NCBI GenBank assembly: GCA_018340375.1 | Contig: JAFFJZ010000001.1 | Location: 18,680,001 to 18,744,000, forward strand | Source: Gonatopus flavifemur | Taxonomy: Eukaryota > Arthropoda > Insecta > Hymenoptera > Dryinidae | Reading direction: 5' to 3' | Length of the DNA: 64,000 nt | In this document: piece after piece, positions 46,593-57,733 of the stretch | Layout of the letters: each line of letters opens with the position of its first letter | Position numbering within the stretch: the stretch's first letter is position 1 | The notes under the pieces: generated by a model | Databases searched by the model: none | What the model was told of the DNA's origin: nothing | The model's input: the letters and a program-made list of their open reading frames with translations, nothing else | Made by a program: the position numbers and the translations under genes

Positions 46593-49500
46593 TAGTAGTT
46601 TTGAATTCAAGTGTTCAATTTTTCAATCAACTGAAAATCAATTTCATGCAAAAACATGATTTGTTAATAGTTGACGAATGTTAAAGTTATCCAAATAGCA
46701 TCGCACAAATATGCGGCTTGGTGATAATAATTTTATATTTATTTGGCCATAAGCAAATATAGGGTTCGTTTACTATAAACTAATCTTGTTGACTATAAAT
46801 AAATCTTTTTCTCAGTGCAGAAATATTTTAATGTTTCAAATGTTAGATTTCTGCAATCTGAATTAAATCTTTGATACTGTATGGGAATGTACAGTGTTGT
46901 GTAAGGTACTGTTTTTCATTCCCTTTCACAACACTGATCATTTATAATCATATGAATATATAATAATTGGAAATGTATCGCTATAGAAACATCTAAACGG
47001 TATAAAAATATAAATGCATGGCGGTTTATTTAACATCTTATGAAGGATCAATATCAGGGGCAAAAACATTCAATAACTCTGCACGATCATGAATGACTGC
47101 GCATGATCTTACACGGTTGTTCACGGTCATACCTAACCAATTTTCATGTATAATCATTCATGATCGATTCACGCGATTGATTTCTCCCTGAAGGGATAAA
47201 TTTTCAGTCGGATTCGAGATATCTTTCAGAGAATTTCGAAAGAATTCCACAAAAAGACTTGAACCATTCTTGCGAACGAACTGACTTTAGTCCTCGGAAG
47301 AACAATCCCTCAAAGCTTGTATGGCTTAGGGAAAAATCATGCATTCACTTTATAAATCTGAATTGAAAAATCATTCAAGATGCAATTGTTATTCTTCGAA
47401 GCAAAAGATAATAATTTAATTGTCCTGAACAACCTTCCTCTCCTTGACCTCAAGCGATTAACTTTTTTCATCACAAATAAGTATGTTTTCAATGGAAAAA
47501 GTTTTCAATGTTTTTTCGTAACATAACGATAAGTATTTCGACTAATGAGAGAAGAATGCGAATATATTTTTACACGCACTTTCGTTTGTACAATATATAA
47601 ATAAATCCACTGCACATGGGATGAGTGCTATATATATACGAGATCGACAAGTAAACATGTTTTCTTGTAAAATCGCATGATGAACGACTCACACAGTAGA
47701 TACGACGAATTGTGTGTGTGTGTGTGTGTGTGTTTTTTTTCTTCGGGTGAGATTAGTTACGTCTTCATATACGCACACTGCAGTAATTCACACAATAAAG
47801 CGAACGTGTGTCCGTTCGCGTATGCATTCGCATAAATATTAGTTATTTCATTACCTGCATGCATATACGTTTGCATAAGTATTTATGTGTATGCGCTTCG
47901 CTCTTCGATAAGCATAATGTCTGCAATAAAGATACAACAATGTTATACCGACTCACATATGTTACATATTCTAACATATACTTTATCCACGTTCAGATTC
48001 GTTCATTATTGTCGATTACGTGTGAAATAAAAAAGAAAAAGAAGCAGCTGATATTTTGATTAGAGGAAAATAATACAGAATACAGTAGTAGTGGTGGGAT
48101 GAAAATTGTCGACATTGAATACGATAAGATTCATTATCGTAAACTTACGCACAGTAGGTTAAACACGTAATGTACTGATGTTGTTGACGTTGATTTCCCT
48201 GAGTCAGGTCAGTAATAGCTGCGGGCTCGATATTCACAGTCTATTCTTAAATACTTACTCATGTTTTTTCCTTCTCTCTTCTTCTTTATGTATCAAATAA
48301 TAGATTAGGAGTTGTACGCTGTATAGTTTCAATCGTACATTGTTATGTTGGCGAGTACAGTGAGAGATAATGCTGATTGTGGCAGTCGATTTTTTTTCTT
48401 CTTTCAAACAAAGTAATCATTCCTAGAATTTTTACGGAAGGTTTTCTGAAATCTTTCAAATTTATTAGATCATTTCCGGTTGAAGGAACGAGTATAAAAA
48501 TCTAAAATCAGACATTATTTTTAAAATATGAACAATTATTATCATAACCACTTTCAAGGTTGATTGTTTAATTTTGCGGTTGAATGATAGCATTAGGAAT
48601 ACCGTTTCATACATCCGACTAAACGAAACTTCATTTCCTTACTGGTTTATTCATCACCTGCATCACCCTATTCAAAAAGTATTCCCCGAGATTATAAATG
48701 AGTGATTTAAACATCATAAATAAGAATCCCGCCCCGCTCAGGTTTACAAGAAACCTTACGCCCAAGCTTCATTTTTAAAAGTGTAAACTTAATCCGATTT
48801 GGAAGGAAGCTCTTTTATGTTTTTTATTTCCCTTCTCAATAACTTGTGGGGTGTCAAATGTAATTACAGGGTAGTACCGATCACACAAAAAGCGGAGAGT
48901 GTGAAGTTTAAAGTTACCTTCGCAATATTTTCATTGTCGCATTGAAAAAATCATTCTTTCGAATGTCATGTTTTATACGGAAAATAACAATTCACCGGAA
49001 CGATCGATGACGGCAATGAAATGTTCGTTCCGAACAATTATGCGATCTAGAACTTTGATATTTATTCGTAATTATATATATATATATATATTTTTTTTTG
49101 TCAAACGTAAAATGAACGTTGGCTTCTACAACGAGTCTGAACGAGTGCAGATGGGAGAAGGTTGCAGAAGAACTTGAGAAGGAGAGAAAAAGAAGCGTCA
49201 CTCGGTTCCGGGTGAGAAGGAAAAAGTTATAACGTGGTAGACGTGACTTCTATCACGTCACAATTCAGATGCACGTGACGCTATTGTTGGACGATTTGGG
49301 CGGTCTCGCTGTAATTGTTTGGGAACGTATTGTCGGCTGCTGTGATTTTGGCCTATGACCCAGATTCGTTGAGAGGTAAAATCAATTGACATATGGGTCA
49401 AAGTTACTCCTTCCTTCGGTACGCTGTCAATCACGAAAAGTCTCGTCATCCTGGATATCTTATTCGGAATTCGAACTTTCAGAGAGTTTATGCGTTTTAT

Positions 49501-49930
49501 TTTCATCGAGTTATTTTGCAACACTTGATACCGAACGGCTAGAAATTTATCTTACTTAAAGGCTGACAAGGAGTGTCACGCTTAACGAGCTTTCAGGAAA
49601 TTCTCGCCCACGTCAGGGCTAAGAAAAATCCCAAATCAAAATCTCGACAAACCGCATAAAATCTATCAGGGGATAAAGAATTCACATGCAGGGGACAGCG
49701 GGATGAGCATATGAAAAATGCATCCGGTTTGGTTTCGTGCAAACTCATGAAGACAGGTATTCGTATCATCATCCCAAGAGAACACAGGCCTTCTGGGTGA
49801 AATTTAAGTCCATTGTACGTACATTCACGTCCATGGAATGTCCTGAAGTTCGATGCACCTTTATTGTACATTATTTGGAGCTTCGTGTTCTCTTGGGGCA
49901 GTGTTATATCCAACCTAGATTTGAAACCCA
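46593..49930. other. AT-rich DNA, no gene recognised
   Basis: (TG)11 at 47,711-47,732 and (TA)9 at 49,073-49,090. A less AT-rich piece at 49,200-49,930 has CACGTGACG/TCACGTCA words and an inverted pair CCAAGAGAACAC/GTGTTCTCTTGG at about 49,773 and 49,888. Frames on both strands there are unrecognised. Confidence 0.4.
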
Positions 49931-49934
49931 GTAA

Positions 49935-50310
49935 ACGGAAGAAAAATGATGTGGTTGATATTTGGATGGCTAAAAATTAGCTGTGGTAGCTATTTTTTAG
50001 CTATCCCAACAGAATTTATTGCTACCCTGCATACTGAAGGGTGTTAAAATTGACTACAAGAACACGGATAAACAGGGTTATTATACTCGGTTCATTCGTA
50101 TTAAACACACATTTACTTCAACACACTTCAGTTTGCAGTGTATACGAGCTAAAATTTATCCTTTGCAGCAATTTTTTTTCGCTATCCGAATATCAAATAC
50201 ACGGAATAGCTACCACATTTAATTCGCTTTTAGCTCGATAAGCGATGAATTTTGTTGCCACAGCTAATTTTTAGCTATCCAAATATGAATCTGAACATTG
50301 TTTTTCCGTG
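49935..50310. mobile_element. Foldback element with GCTAAAAATTAGCT arms (~376 bp)
   Basis: Left AACGGAAGAAAAATGATGTG and TATTTGGATGGCTAAAAATT mirror right AATTTTTAGCTATCCAAATA and TTGTTTTTCCGTG. The left CAC tip has decayed to AAC and the flanking dinucleotides no longer agree. The overlapping short plus frames are shadows. Confidence 0.7.
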
Positions 50311-50549
50311 CAGAAAACCCTCTCGTAGCGGACAAATTCACTTTTGAGATTTAATGTCGAGTGAAACCGTGGATTCTCCACTTTTTCAAATTCAGATAGT
50401 AACAGCGATAACGAACGAGGAATGCAAAAGTTTTGACCTGAGAATCTCATATCAAAAAATGCTGATCGGTTGATGACTCCCTCGAAAATTTAGGTCTAAA
50501 ATAACCAGGTCCCAATAAAAAAAAACCGAAATGTGCCAATGTTGACAAC

Positions 50550-50875
50550 AGGCGGAGTACAGTGCCAGTATTGGGCCCCCACGAGTCGGCTAGCACGTAC
50601 CCAGTATGGAAAAGCGTTATCATTCCGGACAAATGCCAGTACCGCTGCAGTACAGACCACCAGTACCCCGCCAGTCTTAACCGGTACTGGCGCAGTACAG
50701 CGCTAGTTGTGAAATCCTGATCGGGCGTATTGCGCCGGTACTGAAGACCATTACCGATTACCAGTACTGTGCCAGTACCAAGTACCCAGTACGGAAAAGC
50801 GTTATCATTCCGCACAAATGCCAGTACTGCTGCAGTGCAGACCGCCAGTACCCCGCCAGTTGTTAAATTCTGATT
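50550..50875. repeat. 185-bp tandem duplication rich in CAGTAC/GTACTG
   Basis: ACCCAGTA.GGAAAAGCGTTATCATTCCG.ACAAATGCCAGTAC, GCTGCAGT.CAGACC and CCAGTACCCCGCCAGT occur at about 50,599 and again at 50,784. Between them are more CCGGTACTGGCGCAGTAC words. The 122-codon minus frame spanning it is a by-product. Confidence 0.8.
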
Positions 50876-51387
50876 GAGACGTGACGTAGTTAATTTTTAC
50901 CTCAACCATTCCATCCAGTCGCCACAACCAGGTTCACGTGATTCCATTTTGTTTTTCTGTTTATGATAACCAGATTTCAGGTAATTGCAATCAAAACCCT
51001 CAACCATGCAAGGATGGTTTATGCAACTATGTCGCTTTTGTCTCAGGGTAAATGAAAGAAATCTTGGGGAAAAAGTTTCGCTTCTTCCAGGGTTGTTTGA
51101 TTCAAACCCACTTGTTTCAAACCATGGTTTAACTCCCGTTACTCTTCAGGTTTTCGCCTGAGACCCCTCAGGTTCCCCGTTAAGCTGGAACCTGAGTAGT
51201 CCCGAGCAGAAACCTGAGTGATCTTGGATAAGATCCTGAAGCGTGCCACAGGCCTGGGCGGAGCTCAGTCACTGACTTGAAAATTTCGTCCATCCGGGAA
51301 TTTTCATCTGGAAACTAAATAAAATATAGAAATACGTGTATCATTGCAAGAACCGAACGATCAGTTGTAATAATGAAGCAGTTTGTA
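50876..51387. other. Short gene-free stretch
   Basis: CCTGAG-type words recur at 51,150-51,260 (a possible small degenerate repeat). No gene. Confidence 0.35.
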
Positions 51388-51653
51388 CACGGAAAAAAAA
51401 GAATAGTTGCAGCAACTACTTGAATAGTTGATTTTCGACCATCTACTTAAGTAGTTGCTGCAGCTACTTAGTAGTCAGGACAAGTAACTCGATAGTTGCA
51501 CTAACTAACGTGAATACCTGAGGTATTTTGAGTTAGTTGAGACAGCTAACGTGTCACTTATCTTGACTACTAAGTAGCTGCAGCAACTACTTAAGTAGAT
51601 GGTCGAAAATCGACTATCTAAGTAGTTGCTGCAATTATTTCTTTTTTTCCGTG
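51388..51653. mobile_element. CAC-type hairpin MITE in a TA site (266 bp)
   Basis: CACGGAAAAAAAAGAATAGT after TA (51,386) and ATTTCTTTTTTTCCGTG before TA (51,654). Arms consist of TAGTTGCAGCAACTACTT, TCGACCATCTACTTAAGTAG and TAGTAGTCA words with near-perfect mirrors. Confidence 0.95.
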
Positions 51654-51659
51654 TATCTT

Positions 51660-52000
51660 CTCAGGGAGTTTCAACTCCATAGCATGACCCGAAACCACGT
51701 TTTTAATTTGGGAAGTTGAACAGCATGGTGGCGCTTCAATCGTATTGGATCGAAGTAATCTCGAAATTATGTTAATTGATTTGGATTTTGAAACATCAAT
51801 AGTATTCCAACAATAAACTGTGAACAACAATTCTAAAATCAAATTATATGTGAAACCTGATAATTTGGCTTTAGAATTTTTCAACCCTTTCTGACCTGAC
51901 TCGATTCTGATGATGATAAAAATTTGTTTCCCCAGTATCAACTCTGAAATTTTGCAGAATTTTTGGTAACGTATATTAGAAATTACTGACATGTCCATTC
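51660..52000. repeat. Dispersed repeat, inverted relative at 54.19-54.30 kb
   Basis: AACATCAATAGTATTCCAACAATAA (near 51,793) and CAACCCTTTCTGACCTGAC are matched in reverse complement at 54,190-54,300, with intervening sequence present only here. The 148-codon minus frame 51,618-52,064 spans this and the end of the neighbouring MITE. I do not recognise its translation and regard it as repeat-derived. Confidence 0.55.
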
Positions 52001-52371
52001 CATTGAACACAGAGTGTCTATGACGAGAACATGGGAGCGAAAATGAAAAATATTTGTATATCACTATTCGTAATGAATTTCCATTAGATTTTAATGATTT
52101 GATAAATCAAACGAAAATTACAAATAATTTCAACAAAATAGCTAATTTTCCGAAAGAAACATTTATTGATTATAAATATAGGCTGTCCATGAGTGTTCAG
52201 AAGCAAGACCAGAGTATCAGCTTATAATATTTCTTGTTCTCTTTTCAACTTCAACCTACGCAGCATATCAGCGCCACATGCGAGCAAGTTTCAGTAGTGG
52301 TACCACTAAAAACTCCAATGTTGTAAGAGACTTACAACTCTCGGTAGAGTATCGTAAGCTCTAAAATCATG

Positions 52372-52602
52372 TACCCGAATATCCGTAAGCTCGAAGTTGC
52401 ATAACCCCGAATTAAAAATGATTAATTTTAGTATAAATCAATCATTAGATACTTTTGAACAATTAAAAAGTGAAATATGCTTTTGTTGATGGTTTATCGA
52501 TACTTTAAATCATATAAAAATATTTTATAATTGATTTATACTGAAATTCATGATTTTTTAATTCAGGGCTATGCAACTTCGGGCTTACGGACATTCGGGT
52601 AT
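52372..52602. mobile_element. ACCCGAAT-type foldback in a TA site (~230 bp)
   Basis: ACCCGAATATCCGTAAGC and CGAAGTTGCATA on the left mirror TATGCAACTTCGGGCTTACGG and ACATTCGGGT on the right. Inner arms TAAATCAAT/ATTGATTTA also pair. Different tips from the CAC family. Confidence 0.82.
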
Positions 52603-52702
52603 ATAGCCTTTTGGGATTTGTTCATGTTAATTTTTGTTCAACTCTTGTGTTTTTTTATGAATTCTCAAAGAATTCTTCTGGGACTGTGGTGCTGTGAGGT
52701 TT

Positions 52703-52880
52703 ATCAAATATATTCTTGAATACGACCAATCAAATATTCGATAACATTGAACAAATATCAATGATATTCATAAAATATGCAATAATTATGAACATGTACA
52801 TAGAATGTAAGAATTGTTATCAACTATTTTATGAATATTATTGAATATTGAATTGGTCGTATTTGAGAATATATTTTGAG
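52703..52880. mobile_element. Small foldback with ATACGACCAAT arms
   Basis: TCAAATATATTCTTGAATACGACCAAT (from 52,703) is mirrored by ATTGGTCGTATTTGAGAATATATTTTGA (to 52,880), with a further inner pair CATAAAATA/TATTTTATG. Confidence 0.75.
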
Positions 52881-53062
52881 ACAACTGTTACCAGCTTTTT
52901 TCTCAGCGTAGTATTTTACGTTTTGAACGTACATTTGTCACCTTGTTGTGGATGAATTTTACGAAAAGGCACCCAGTGTCCATCGTAAATGGACACATGA
53001 TGATGTTGCATAATATGGCTTCGTATAAGAATATTTTAAAATATAAAAAACATTTTTTGGTA

Positions 53063-53934
53063 GGGGAGCATGGGTCACAGTGGCTCACTTCTTTTTTCAT
53101 GCTCTATAACCTGAAAAGTAGCGAACGTTTCAGCATGGAAGTTCATATATACATATAAAATATCCCCATACCCACAAAATGAACAAGCAATATTGTTAAT
53201 TTGCGTAAATGAAATACCAAGTTTTTATCACCTTCTGAAATTTTATAATTTGATCCACTGTACCCCATATCTGGGTGACAGTGGATAATTTCATGGATCA
53301 GACTCTCAGAACCTTGAAATTTCTCACAGTAACGCTGTAAGGTGGTGAGAGGAAAGCCTTTCGATTTTGCAGCAGTTATGATTTTCAATCCATCTTCGTT
53401 TACAAGATTCATAACAACCTACATCAATTTCTCATTCAGGTTTCCGAACACGATTTCAAGGCATCTTGAACTGCAACGGAGAGATAAAATATTATTCAAA
53501 ACGGTTCAACCGATCAGGGTTATATTATTTGATGAGCAGTTGCTTATGGGACAAACTAGAACACGATCCACTGGTATAAAATAGTCCCTGATCCACTGTA
53601 CCCTACTCGTACACTTATATATTAAAATTCATTTGTGAACAAATAATCAATCCGTGAATAAAAATGACTTGCAAACCCTTCAATTTAAATGTTCATGAGC
53701 AAGTGAAAATGTAGACCTGAGTCTAAAAACAAGACATATCAAATTCTTTGTAAATATAAAATCCAGACCCACATGTTATCAGTAGCAACTGTACACTGAT
53801 CACACGTTATGACACCTTGCAGTTCAGCGGCAAGATGAATTTCAAAAAGGGTGCCTAAAAAGTGATACTACTAGCGTGTACAGTCTTTTTATGAACTGAA
53901 TACGTGCGCTGATCCACTGTGAATCATGCTCCCC
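53063..53934. mobile_element. TA-site DNA transposon with pogo-like fragment (872 bp)
   Basis: TA/GGGGAGCATGGGTCACAGTGG at 53,061 is mirrored by CCACTGTGAATCATGCTCCCC/TA at 53,914-53,936, so the TIR is about 20 bp with a TA duplication, as in the Tc1/mariner/pogo group. Two more GATCCACTGTACCC words (53,250 and 53,590) are internal echoes of the TIR, perhaps from an earlier rearrangement. A helix-turn-helix fragment is encoded on the minus strand; no catalytic DDE domain fits in the remaining length. Confidence 0.85.
53143..53412 (-). pseudogene. pogo/Tigger-like transposase DNA-binding fragment (89 aa)
   Basis: Residues 6-30 (DGLKIITAAKSKGFPLTTLQ, then RYCEKF) follow the helix-turn-helix pattern ...AAKxxGxPxxTLQRYxKK of pogo/Tigger/jerky-type transposases. 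A short linker then leads to YKISEGDKNLVFHLRK, resembling the ...VFTxEEExxLVxYLxx start of the second DNA-binding segment in that family. The frame ends soon after in a hydrophobic stretch with no homology, so the catalytic part is gone. Located inside the TA-flanked element. The family match is from memory. Confidence 0.6.
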
Positions 53935-54189
53935 TACTCAAAACTTCTTCGAGGTTGAACATATTTTTTTGAATATTCAAAGTGCATCCTGCAGAATCAG
54001 TGAAATTCGTTTAAGTAATGGGAATTGCAGTATCAAAAATTTCGAAATTCTCATCACATTAGTTCCGTCTAAAAACATATCCTGAAAATATAATATTTTG
54101 AACAATTTTGTTATCGTCTGTTGACACCTTTGATGATATCATAGGTTTCAAACTGCTCAGATTTGTGGAACGGTTTTGATAATTTTCTA

Positions 54190-54300
54190 AATTCCATGTC
54201 CATTGGAATGGATGTCAGGTCAAAAAGGGTTAATTTTCACACTTTATTGTTGGAATACTATTGATGTTTGAAAATCAAAATAATTTTGAGGTTAATTCGC
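54190..54300. repeat. Inverted relative of the 51.7-52.0 kb repeat
   Basis: Reverse complement carries GACATCCATTCCAATGGACA, CAAACATCAATAGTATTCC and AACAATAAAGTGTGAA, matching 51.79-51.99 kb with a deletion in the middle. Confidence 0.55.
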
Positions 54301-54548
54301 TCTATCAGGCCGCTATTTTAATTTTTAGTTCGCCGGAAAGTCAACTTTTGAGAGGGCGCGCAAATACGTCCCAAGTTGGGGATCCTTTAATGAGAGATTG
54401 GATAATCAGCTCTTCATTTGTTCGCCATTCGATGAATGGAAGTGAATAATTCATTGGAAATATAACGGTAAAGTGAAATTTGTAGTGCATTTTTATTCAA
54501 GTATCTGTTTTTTAGTTATCCCATTGATGGCAGCTGATTGTCCGATCC

Positions 54549-54998
54549 TTATCCCACCTCTCTAAATTCCTTGGAGTGAAAAATTCACTCTCGAAGAGTG
54601 AAAATACTGCGAGTCCAGGGAGAGTGAGATTCCACACGGAGAAAAACATCTAGAAACTAACGCATGAGCACTGATCACGAATCAATCGCAAGAAAACATT
54701 CTTGAAATAGACGCATGAACCTATCCGCTCATCCCATGCGGCAATGCGATAAATGCATAGGTTCATATTCTTCTTCCAAGGAGTTCCACGGAATAAACAA
54801 CCGGTGAAACTTCTTGCGATGCATACGTCATTGGTGCTCATGCACTAGTTCCTAGATTTTTTTTTCCGTGCACTCTTAAAGATTCACTTTTCACTCCATA
54901 AGAGTGTATTCTCACTCCAACAGAGTGAAGTTTGAACTCGGTTGAAAGAGTGAAATTTCACCTTCTTTTGAGAGTGAGATCCTCACTCGAAGAAATTA
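54549..54998. repeat. GAGTGA-rich repeat split by a MITE
   Basis: Words such as GGAGTGAAAAATTCACTCTC, AAGAGTGAAAAT, TCACTCCAACAGAGTGAA and GAGAGTGAGATCCTCACTC occur on both sides of the MITE at 54,636-54,870. This is probably an older foldback into which that MITE jumped. Confidence 0.5.
54636..54870. mobile_element. CAC-type hairpin MITE in a CA site (235 bp)
   Basis: CACGGAGAAAAACATCTAG after CA and CTAGATTTTTTTTTCCGTG before CA. Arms carry CGCATGAGCAC, ATCGCAAGAA and ATGAACCTAT with imperfect mirrors. Confidence 0.85.
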
Positions 54999-55428
54999 AG
55001 AGAGCAAGTATTCTTATGTGGGATGCAGCCCCCTGGATGTGCTGTATAGGGATGTACAATGGTTGACCAGTCCATAAGTGTAATCCCTAACAGCAAAGTG
55101 CTAAGCAAATCAAGCACTCAACAACAGTTTAAAGCAATTTGCAGGGACGTTGCGTTGCCAAATGCGCGACAATATGCTCGCGAACTTGGGATTTTGGCTT
55201 TAGTTGTTGTTGTGTTGCTGGAAAGTTGCTTGGTTTCATGAAACTCTTGTTCACGTGCGTCGCAAATTCCCGGCAACTTCGCGTGAATTTAAGAAACAAC
55301 ATAAGAGCAATGGTTTTACAGCAACTTCTGATGTAAGGGATGATGCTAATTCACATTCATACTTAAGAGTTTCCAAATGGTCACTCATTGTTTCAATTAT
55401 GTAATTGATGAACAAAAATCATCGACCA

Positions 55429-55936
55429 CACGAAGGAAAATGTATGGTTGCAATAACCAATTTGTTGGTTAAATAAGATCCAACCAATTGATTGGTTATC
55501 ATGACCAATTACAAAAAATCAGCGACTACGGGCCGGCTAAATATTTGGTTGTCTGCTTTTGAATGAATAAACAAAACAATCCTATGGATTATCAAAAATG
55601 TTATTGTTGCATAAAAATTATTTTGGTGGAGGAACTAGATTATATGGATGAATTTTTCTTAGGTGCTGTATTCGTATTATTTTCACATGTTAACAAAATA
55701 TTCAGCCGGCTCCTATTCATCAATAGAATTTGGTTGTTCCATCCAAGTACTTCTCTGAGAGTATGTGGTTGTAACGACCGATTTCGTTGGTTGCTCCAAC
55801 TGCATTTTTTGACGTGGTCATCGTAACCAACAGAATTGATTGTGACACTCACATAATTGGTTGTGACAACCAGTTAATTGGCTAGACCATATTCAACTAA
55901 CGAATTGGTTACTGCAACCATCCATTTTTCTCAGTG
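55429..55936. mobile_element. CAC-type foldback with AACCAATT arms, CA site (508 bp)
   Basis: CACGAAGGAAAATGTATGGTTGCA after CA and TGCAACCATCCATTTTTCTCAGTG before CA. Arms are strings of AACCAATT/AATTGGTT words. The centre (55,560-55,730) is unrelated and carries overlapping frames on both strands that I do not recognise. Confidence 0.8.
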
Positions 55937-56289
55937 CATGATCATATTCAAAGTATGTCAAAAAGCACAACTACCAATCAATCGAATATTGAAATTTTAT
56001 AATCTTGACATGGAAATCTAGTAATTTACTTACACAGAGAAGCATTAGTCTAAGGATATCGATGGAAGATCTTCCCGATGATCGTGGAACCCTAGCTCGT
56101 ATCGCGCGATGAAAACAGTACACCGCTGCGATTATAGGTTATTAAAAACATCATTCAATTTTCAAATGATCTCACGGATGTGAAATATGAATCTAAAATT
56201 CAAGTAATCCACTTATATTATATAATATTTTTAGCTCGCATGGGAGGATTCTCTTTAGACTGTGGTCTGGGCTGGGCCGGTCCTTGAAG

Positions 56290-56565
56290 CGTTTTCACCC
56301 TGTTGAAAAAGTCTTATAAATGCTGATACATTCTGATAAACTCCTGGACAAAAGCACACCAAAATTTCATAGGGAATTTTCATTTTAAACGTCTTTATGA
56401 GATTTTCCACGATTGCTTATAAAACCTGATAAAATCCAGTTTTGTGCTTATCAATTCGCATAATGGCATTATAAAATCTCATAAACCCCTGGACAAATGC
56501 TCATATAAAATCTCATAAAGTCTCATAGATTCCACGTATCAGTTTCTATGAGATCTTTTCCATAT
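56290..56565. repeat. ATAAAATCTCATAAA-type repeat in a former intron
   Basis: CTCATAAACCCCTGGACAAATGC and TCTGATAAACTCCTGGACAAAAGC, with TCATAAAATCTC words, recur at 56,330 and 56,475. They sit between the TM1 piece and the exon starting about 56,566, where a TTTTCCATATAG acceptor is visible. Confidence 0.5.
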
Positions 56566-57322
56566 AGGGCAATTATGACGATTTCACCACACGATTGATA
56601 GTGGGAATATTTCCATTGGGCGCTGCGATGGGAGTTATCGATGTGCCATTCTGGATCGATCACCTCGGAAGAAAATGGACCACAATGCTGGCGGTTCCTC
56701 CTCTCTCGGTCGGTTGGTGTTTGTTAATTTTTGCCGTATCATGCAAAGCAGTCCCTTTTTATTCATTGTCGGTAGATTCATAATCGCTGCATGCGGTGGT
56801 ATTATATACTGCGTCACCATTCCTATCTACGTTGGCAGAATATCTCAAAAAGAGATCAGAGGTGGGTTCCTCCACGACACGCGAAAAGTTCATGATTGAT
56901 AAATATTGTTTCGATGCCTTGCTCCTTCGGGAAGGCTCGGAACGTTCTTTCAATTCTTCGTCGTGATTGAAATAACGTTTGCATATCTTACCGAATATAC
57001 TAAAATCATAATATGCATATCCAGTTTATGCGGTATGACGAAAAACGTTGTTTTTCGCTATAGTGATTATTGGCATTCCGGAAAGTCCTTTGTTTTATCT
57101 ATGATGAAATAAACAAGATGCAGCTCGTAAATCTATGACTTACTTTCGTGGTGTCGATTACGTTATCATCGAGCCTGAAATAATTTCATTTTCAACAACA
57201 AGTTTCAAAATACAGGCGACAGCAACATGTAGAATTATTGTCCAAATTCCTTATGAGAAAGTCCGTCCTCGGGACTTTATTCAGTGCTTACGGTTTGATG
57301 TTTTTCCAACAATTCAGCGGTG

Positions 57323-57404
57323 CACTGAAAACAATCATTTTGTTGAAATGTGATAACAAAATTCTTTTGTTGATCACATTTCAACAAGATAATTTTTTTC
57401 AGTG
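57323..57404. mobile_element. 82-bp mini-MITE inside transporter coding sequence
   Basis: CACTGAAAACAATCATTTTG and the mirror AAGATAATTTTTTTCAGTG, with TTGAAATGTGATAAC/GATCACATTTCAA arms. It breaks the transporter directly after the conserved QQFSG. The left flank is TG but the right is TA, so the duplication is not clean. Confidence 0.8.
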
Positions 57405-57731
57405 TATCTCGATACAATGCCCGGGAAAAAAAGATTAGATTTTTGAGATTTTGGCAAAAATCTCTACAAATCTGTTCATATCTACTCACATCTGACCATC
57501 TCAATTTCGGCAACAATCTTCGGAGTTCTCTGATATCCACTCACCCCCAAAGATTCCAACTTTGCAAGGAATCCAAAAAAATATAGGAAAATTCAAAAAG
57601 ATTTCTACGGATCTCTGGAGATCTTTGTGGATCTCCGTAGATCTTTTTGTATCAAAATTTAGATCTGAAGAGATCCACATATATCTTACGAGATACTATA
57701 TCTCGGGTGATACTTTACGGGGGGACGATAT
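57405..57731. repeat. AGATCT/GGATCT-rich imperfect foldback
   Basis: GAAAAAAAGATTAGATTTTTGAG and AAAAATCTCTACAAATCT on the left are loosely mirrored by AGATCTTTTTGTATCAAAATTTAGATC on the right, with GATCTCTGGAGATC and GGATCTCCGTAGATC inside. Probably a third insertion in the transporter pseudogene. Confidence 0.55.
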
Positions 57732-57733
57732 TA

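Noticed and set aside
50447..50815. 122-codon minus frame with a repeated VLGTGTV-like motif
   Set aside because: The internal protein repeat mirrors the 185-bp DNA duplication; no domain or start context supports a gene.
51618..52064. 148-codon minus frame
   Set aside because: It starts in a dispersed repeat and its stop lies inside the right arm of the MITE at 51,388-51,653; no recognisable protein.
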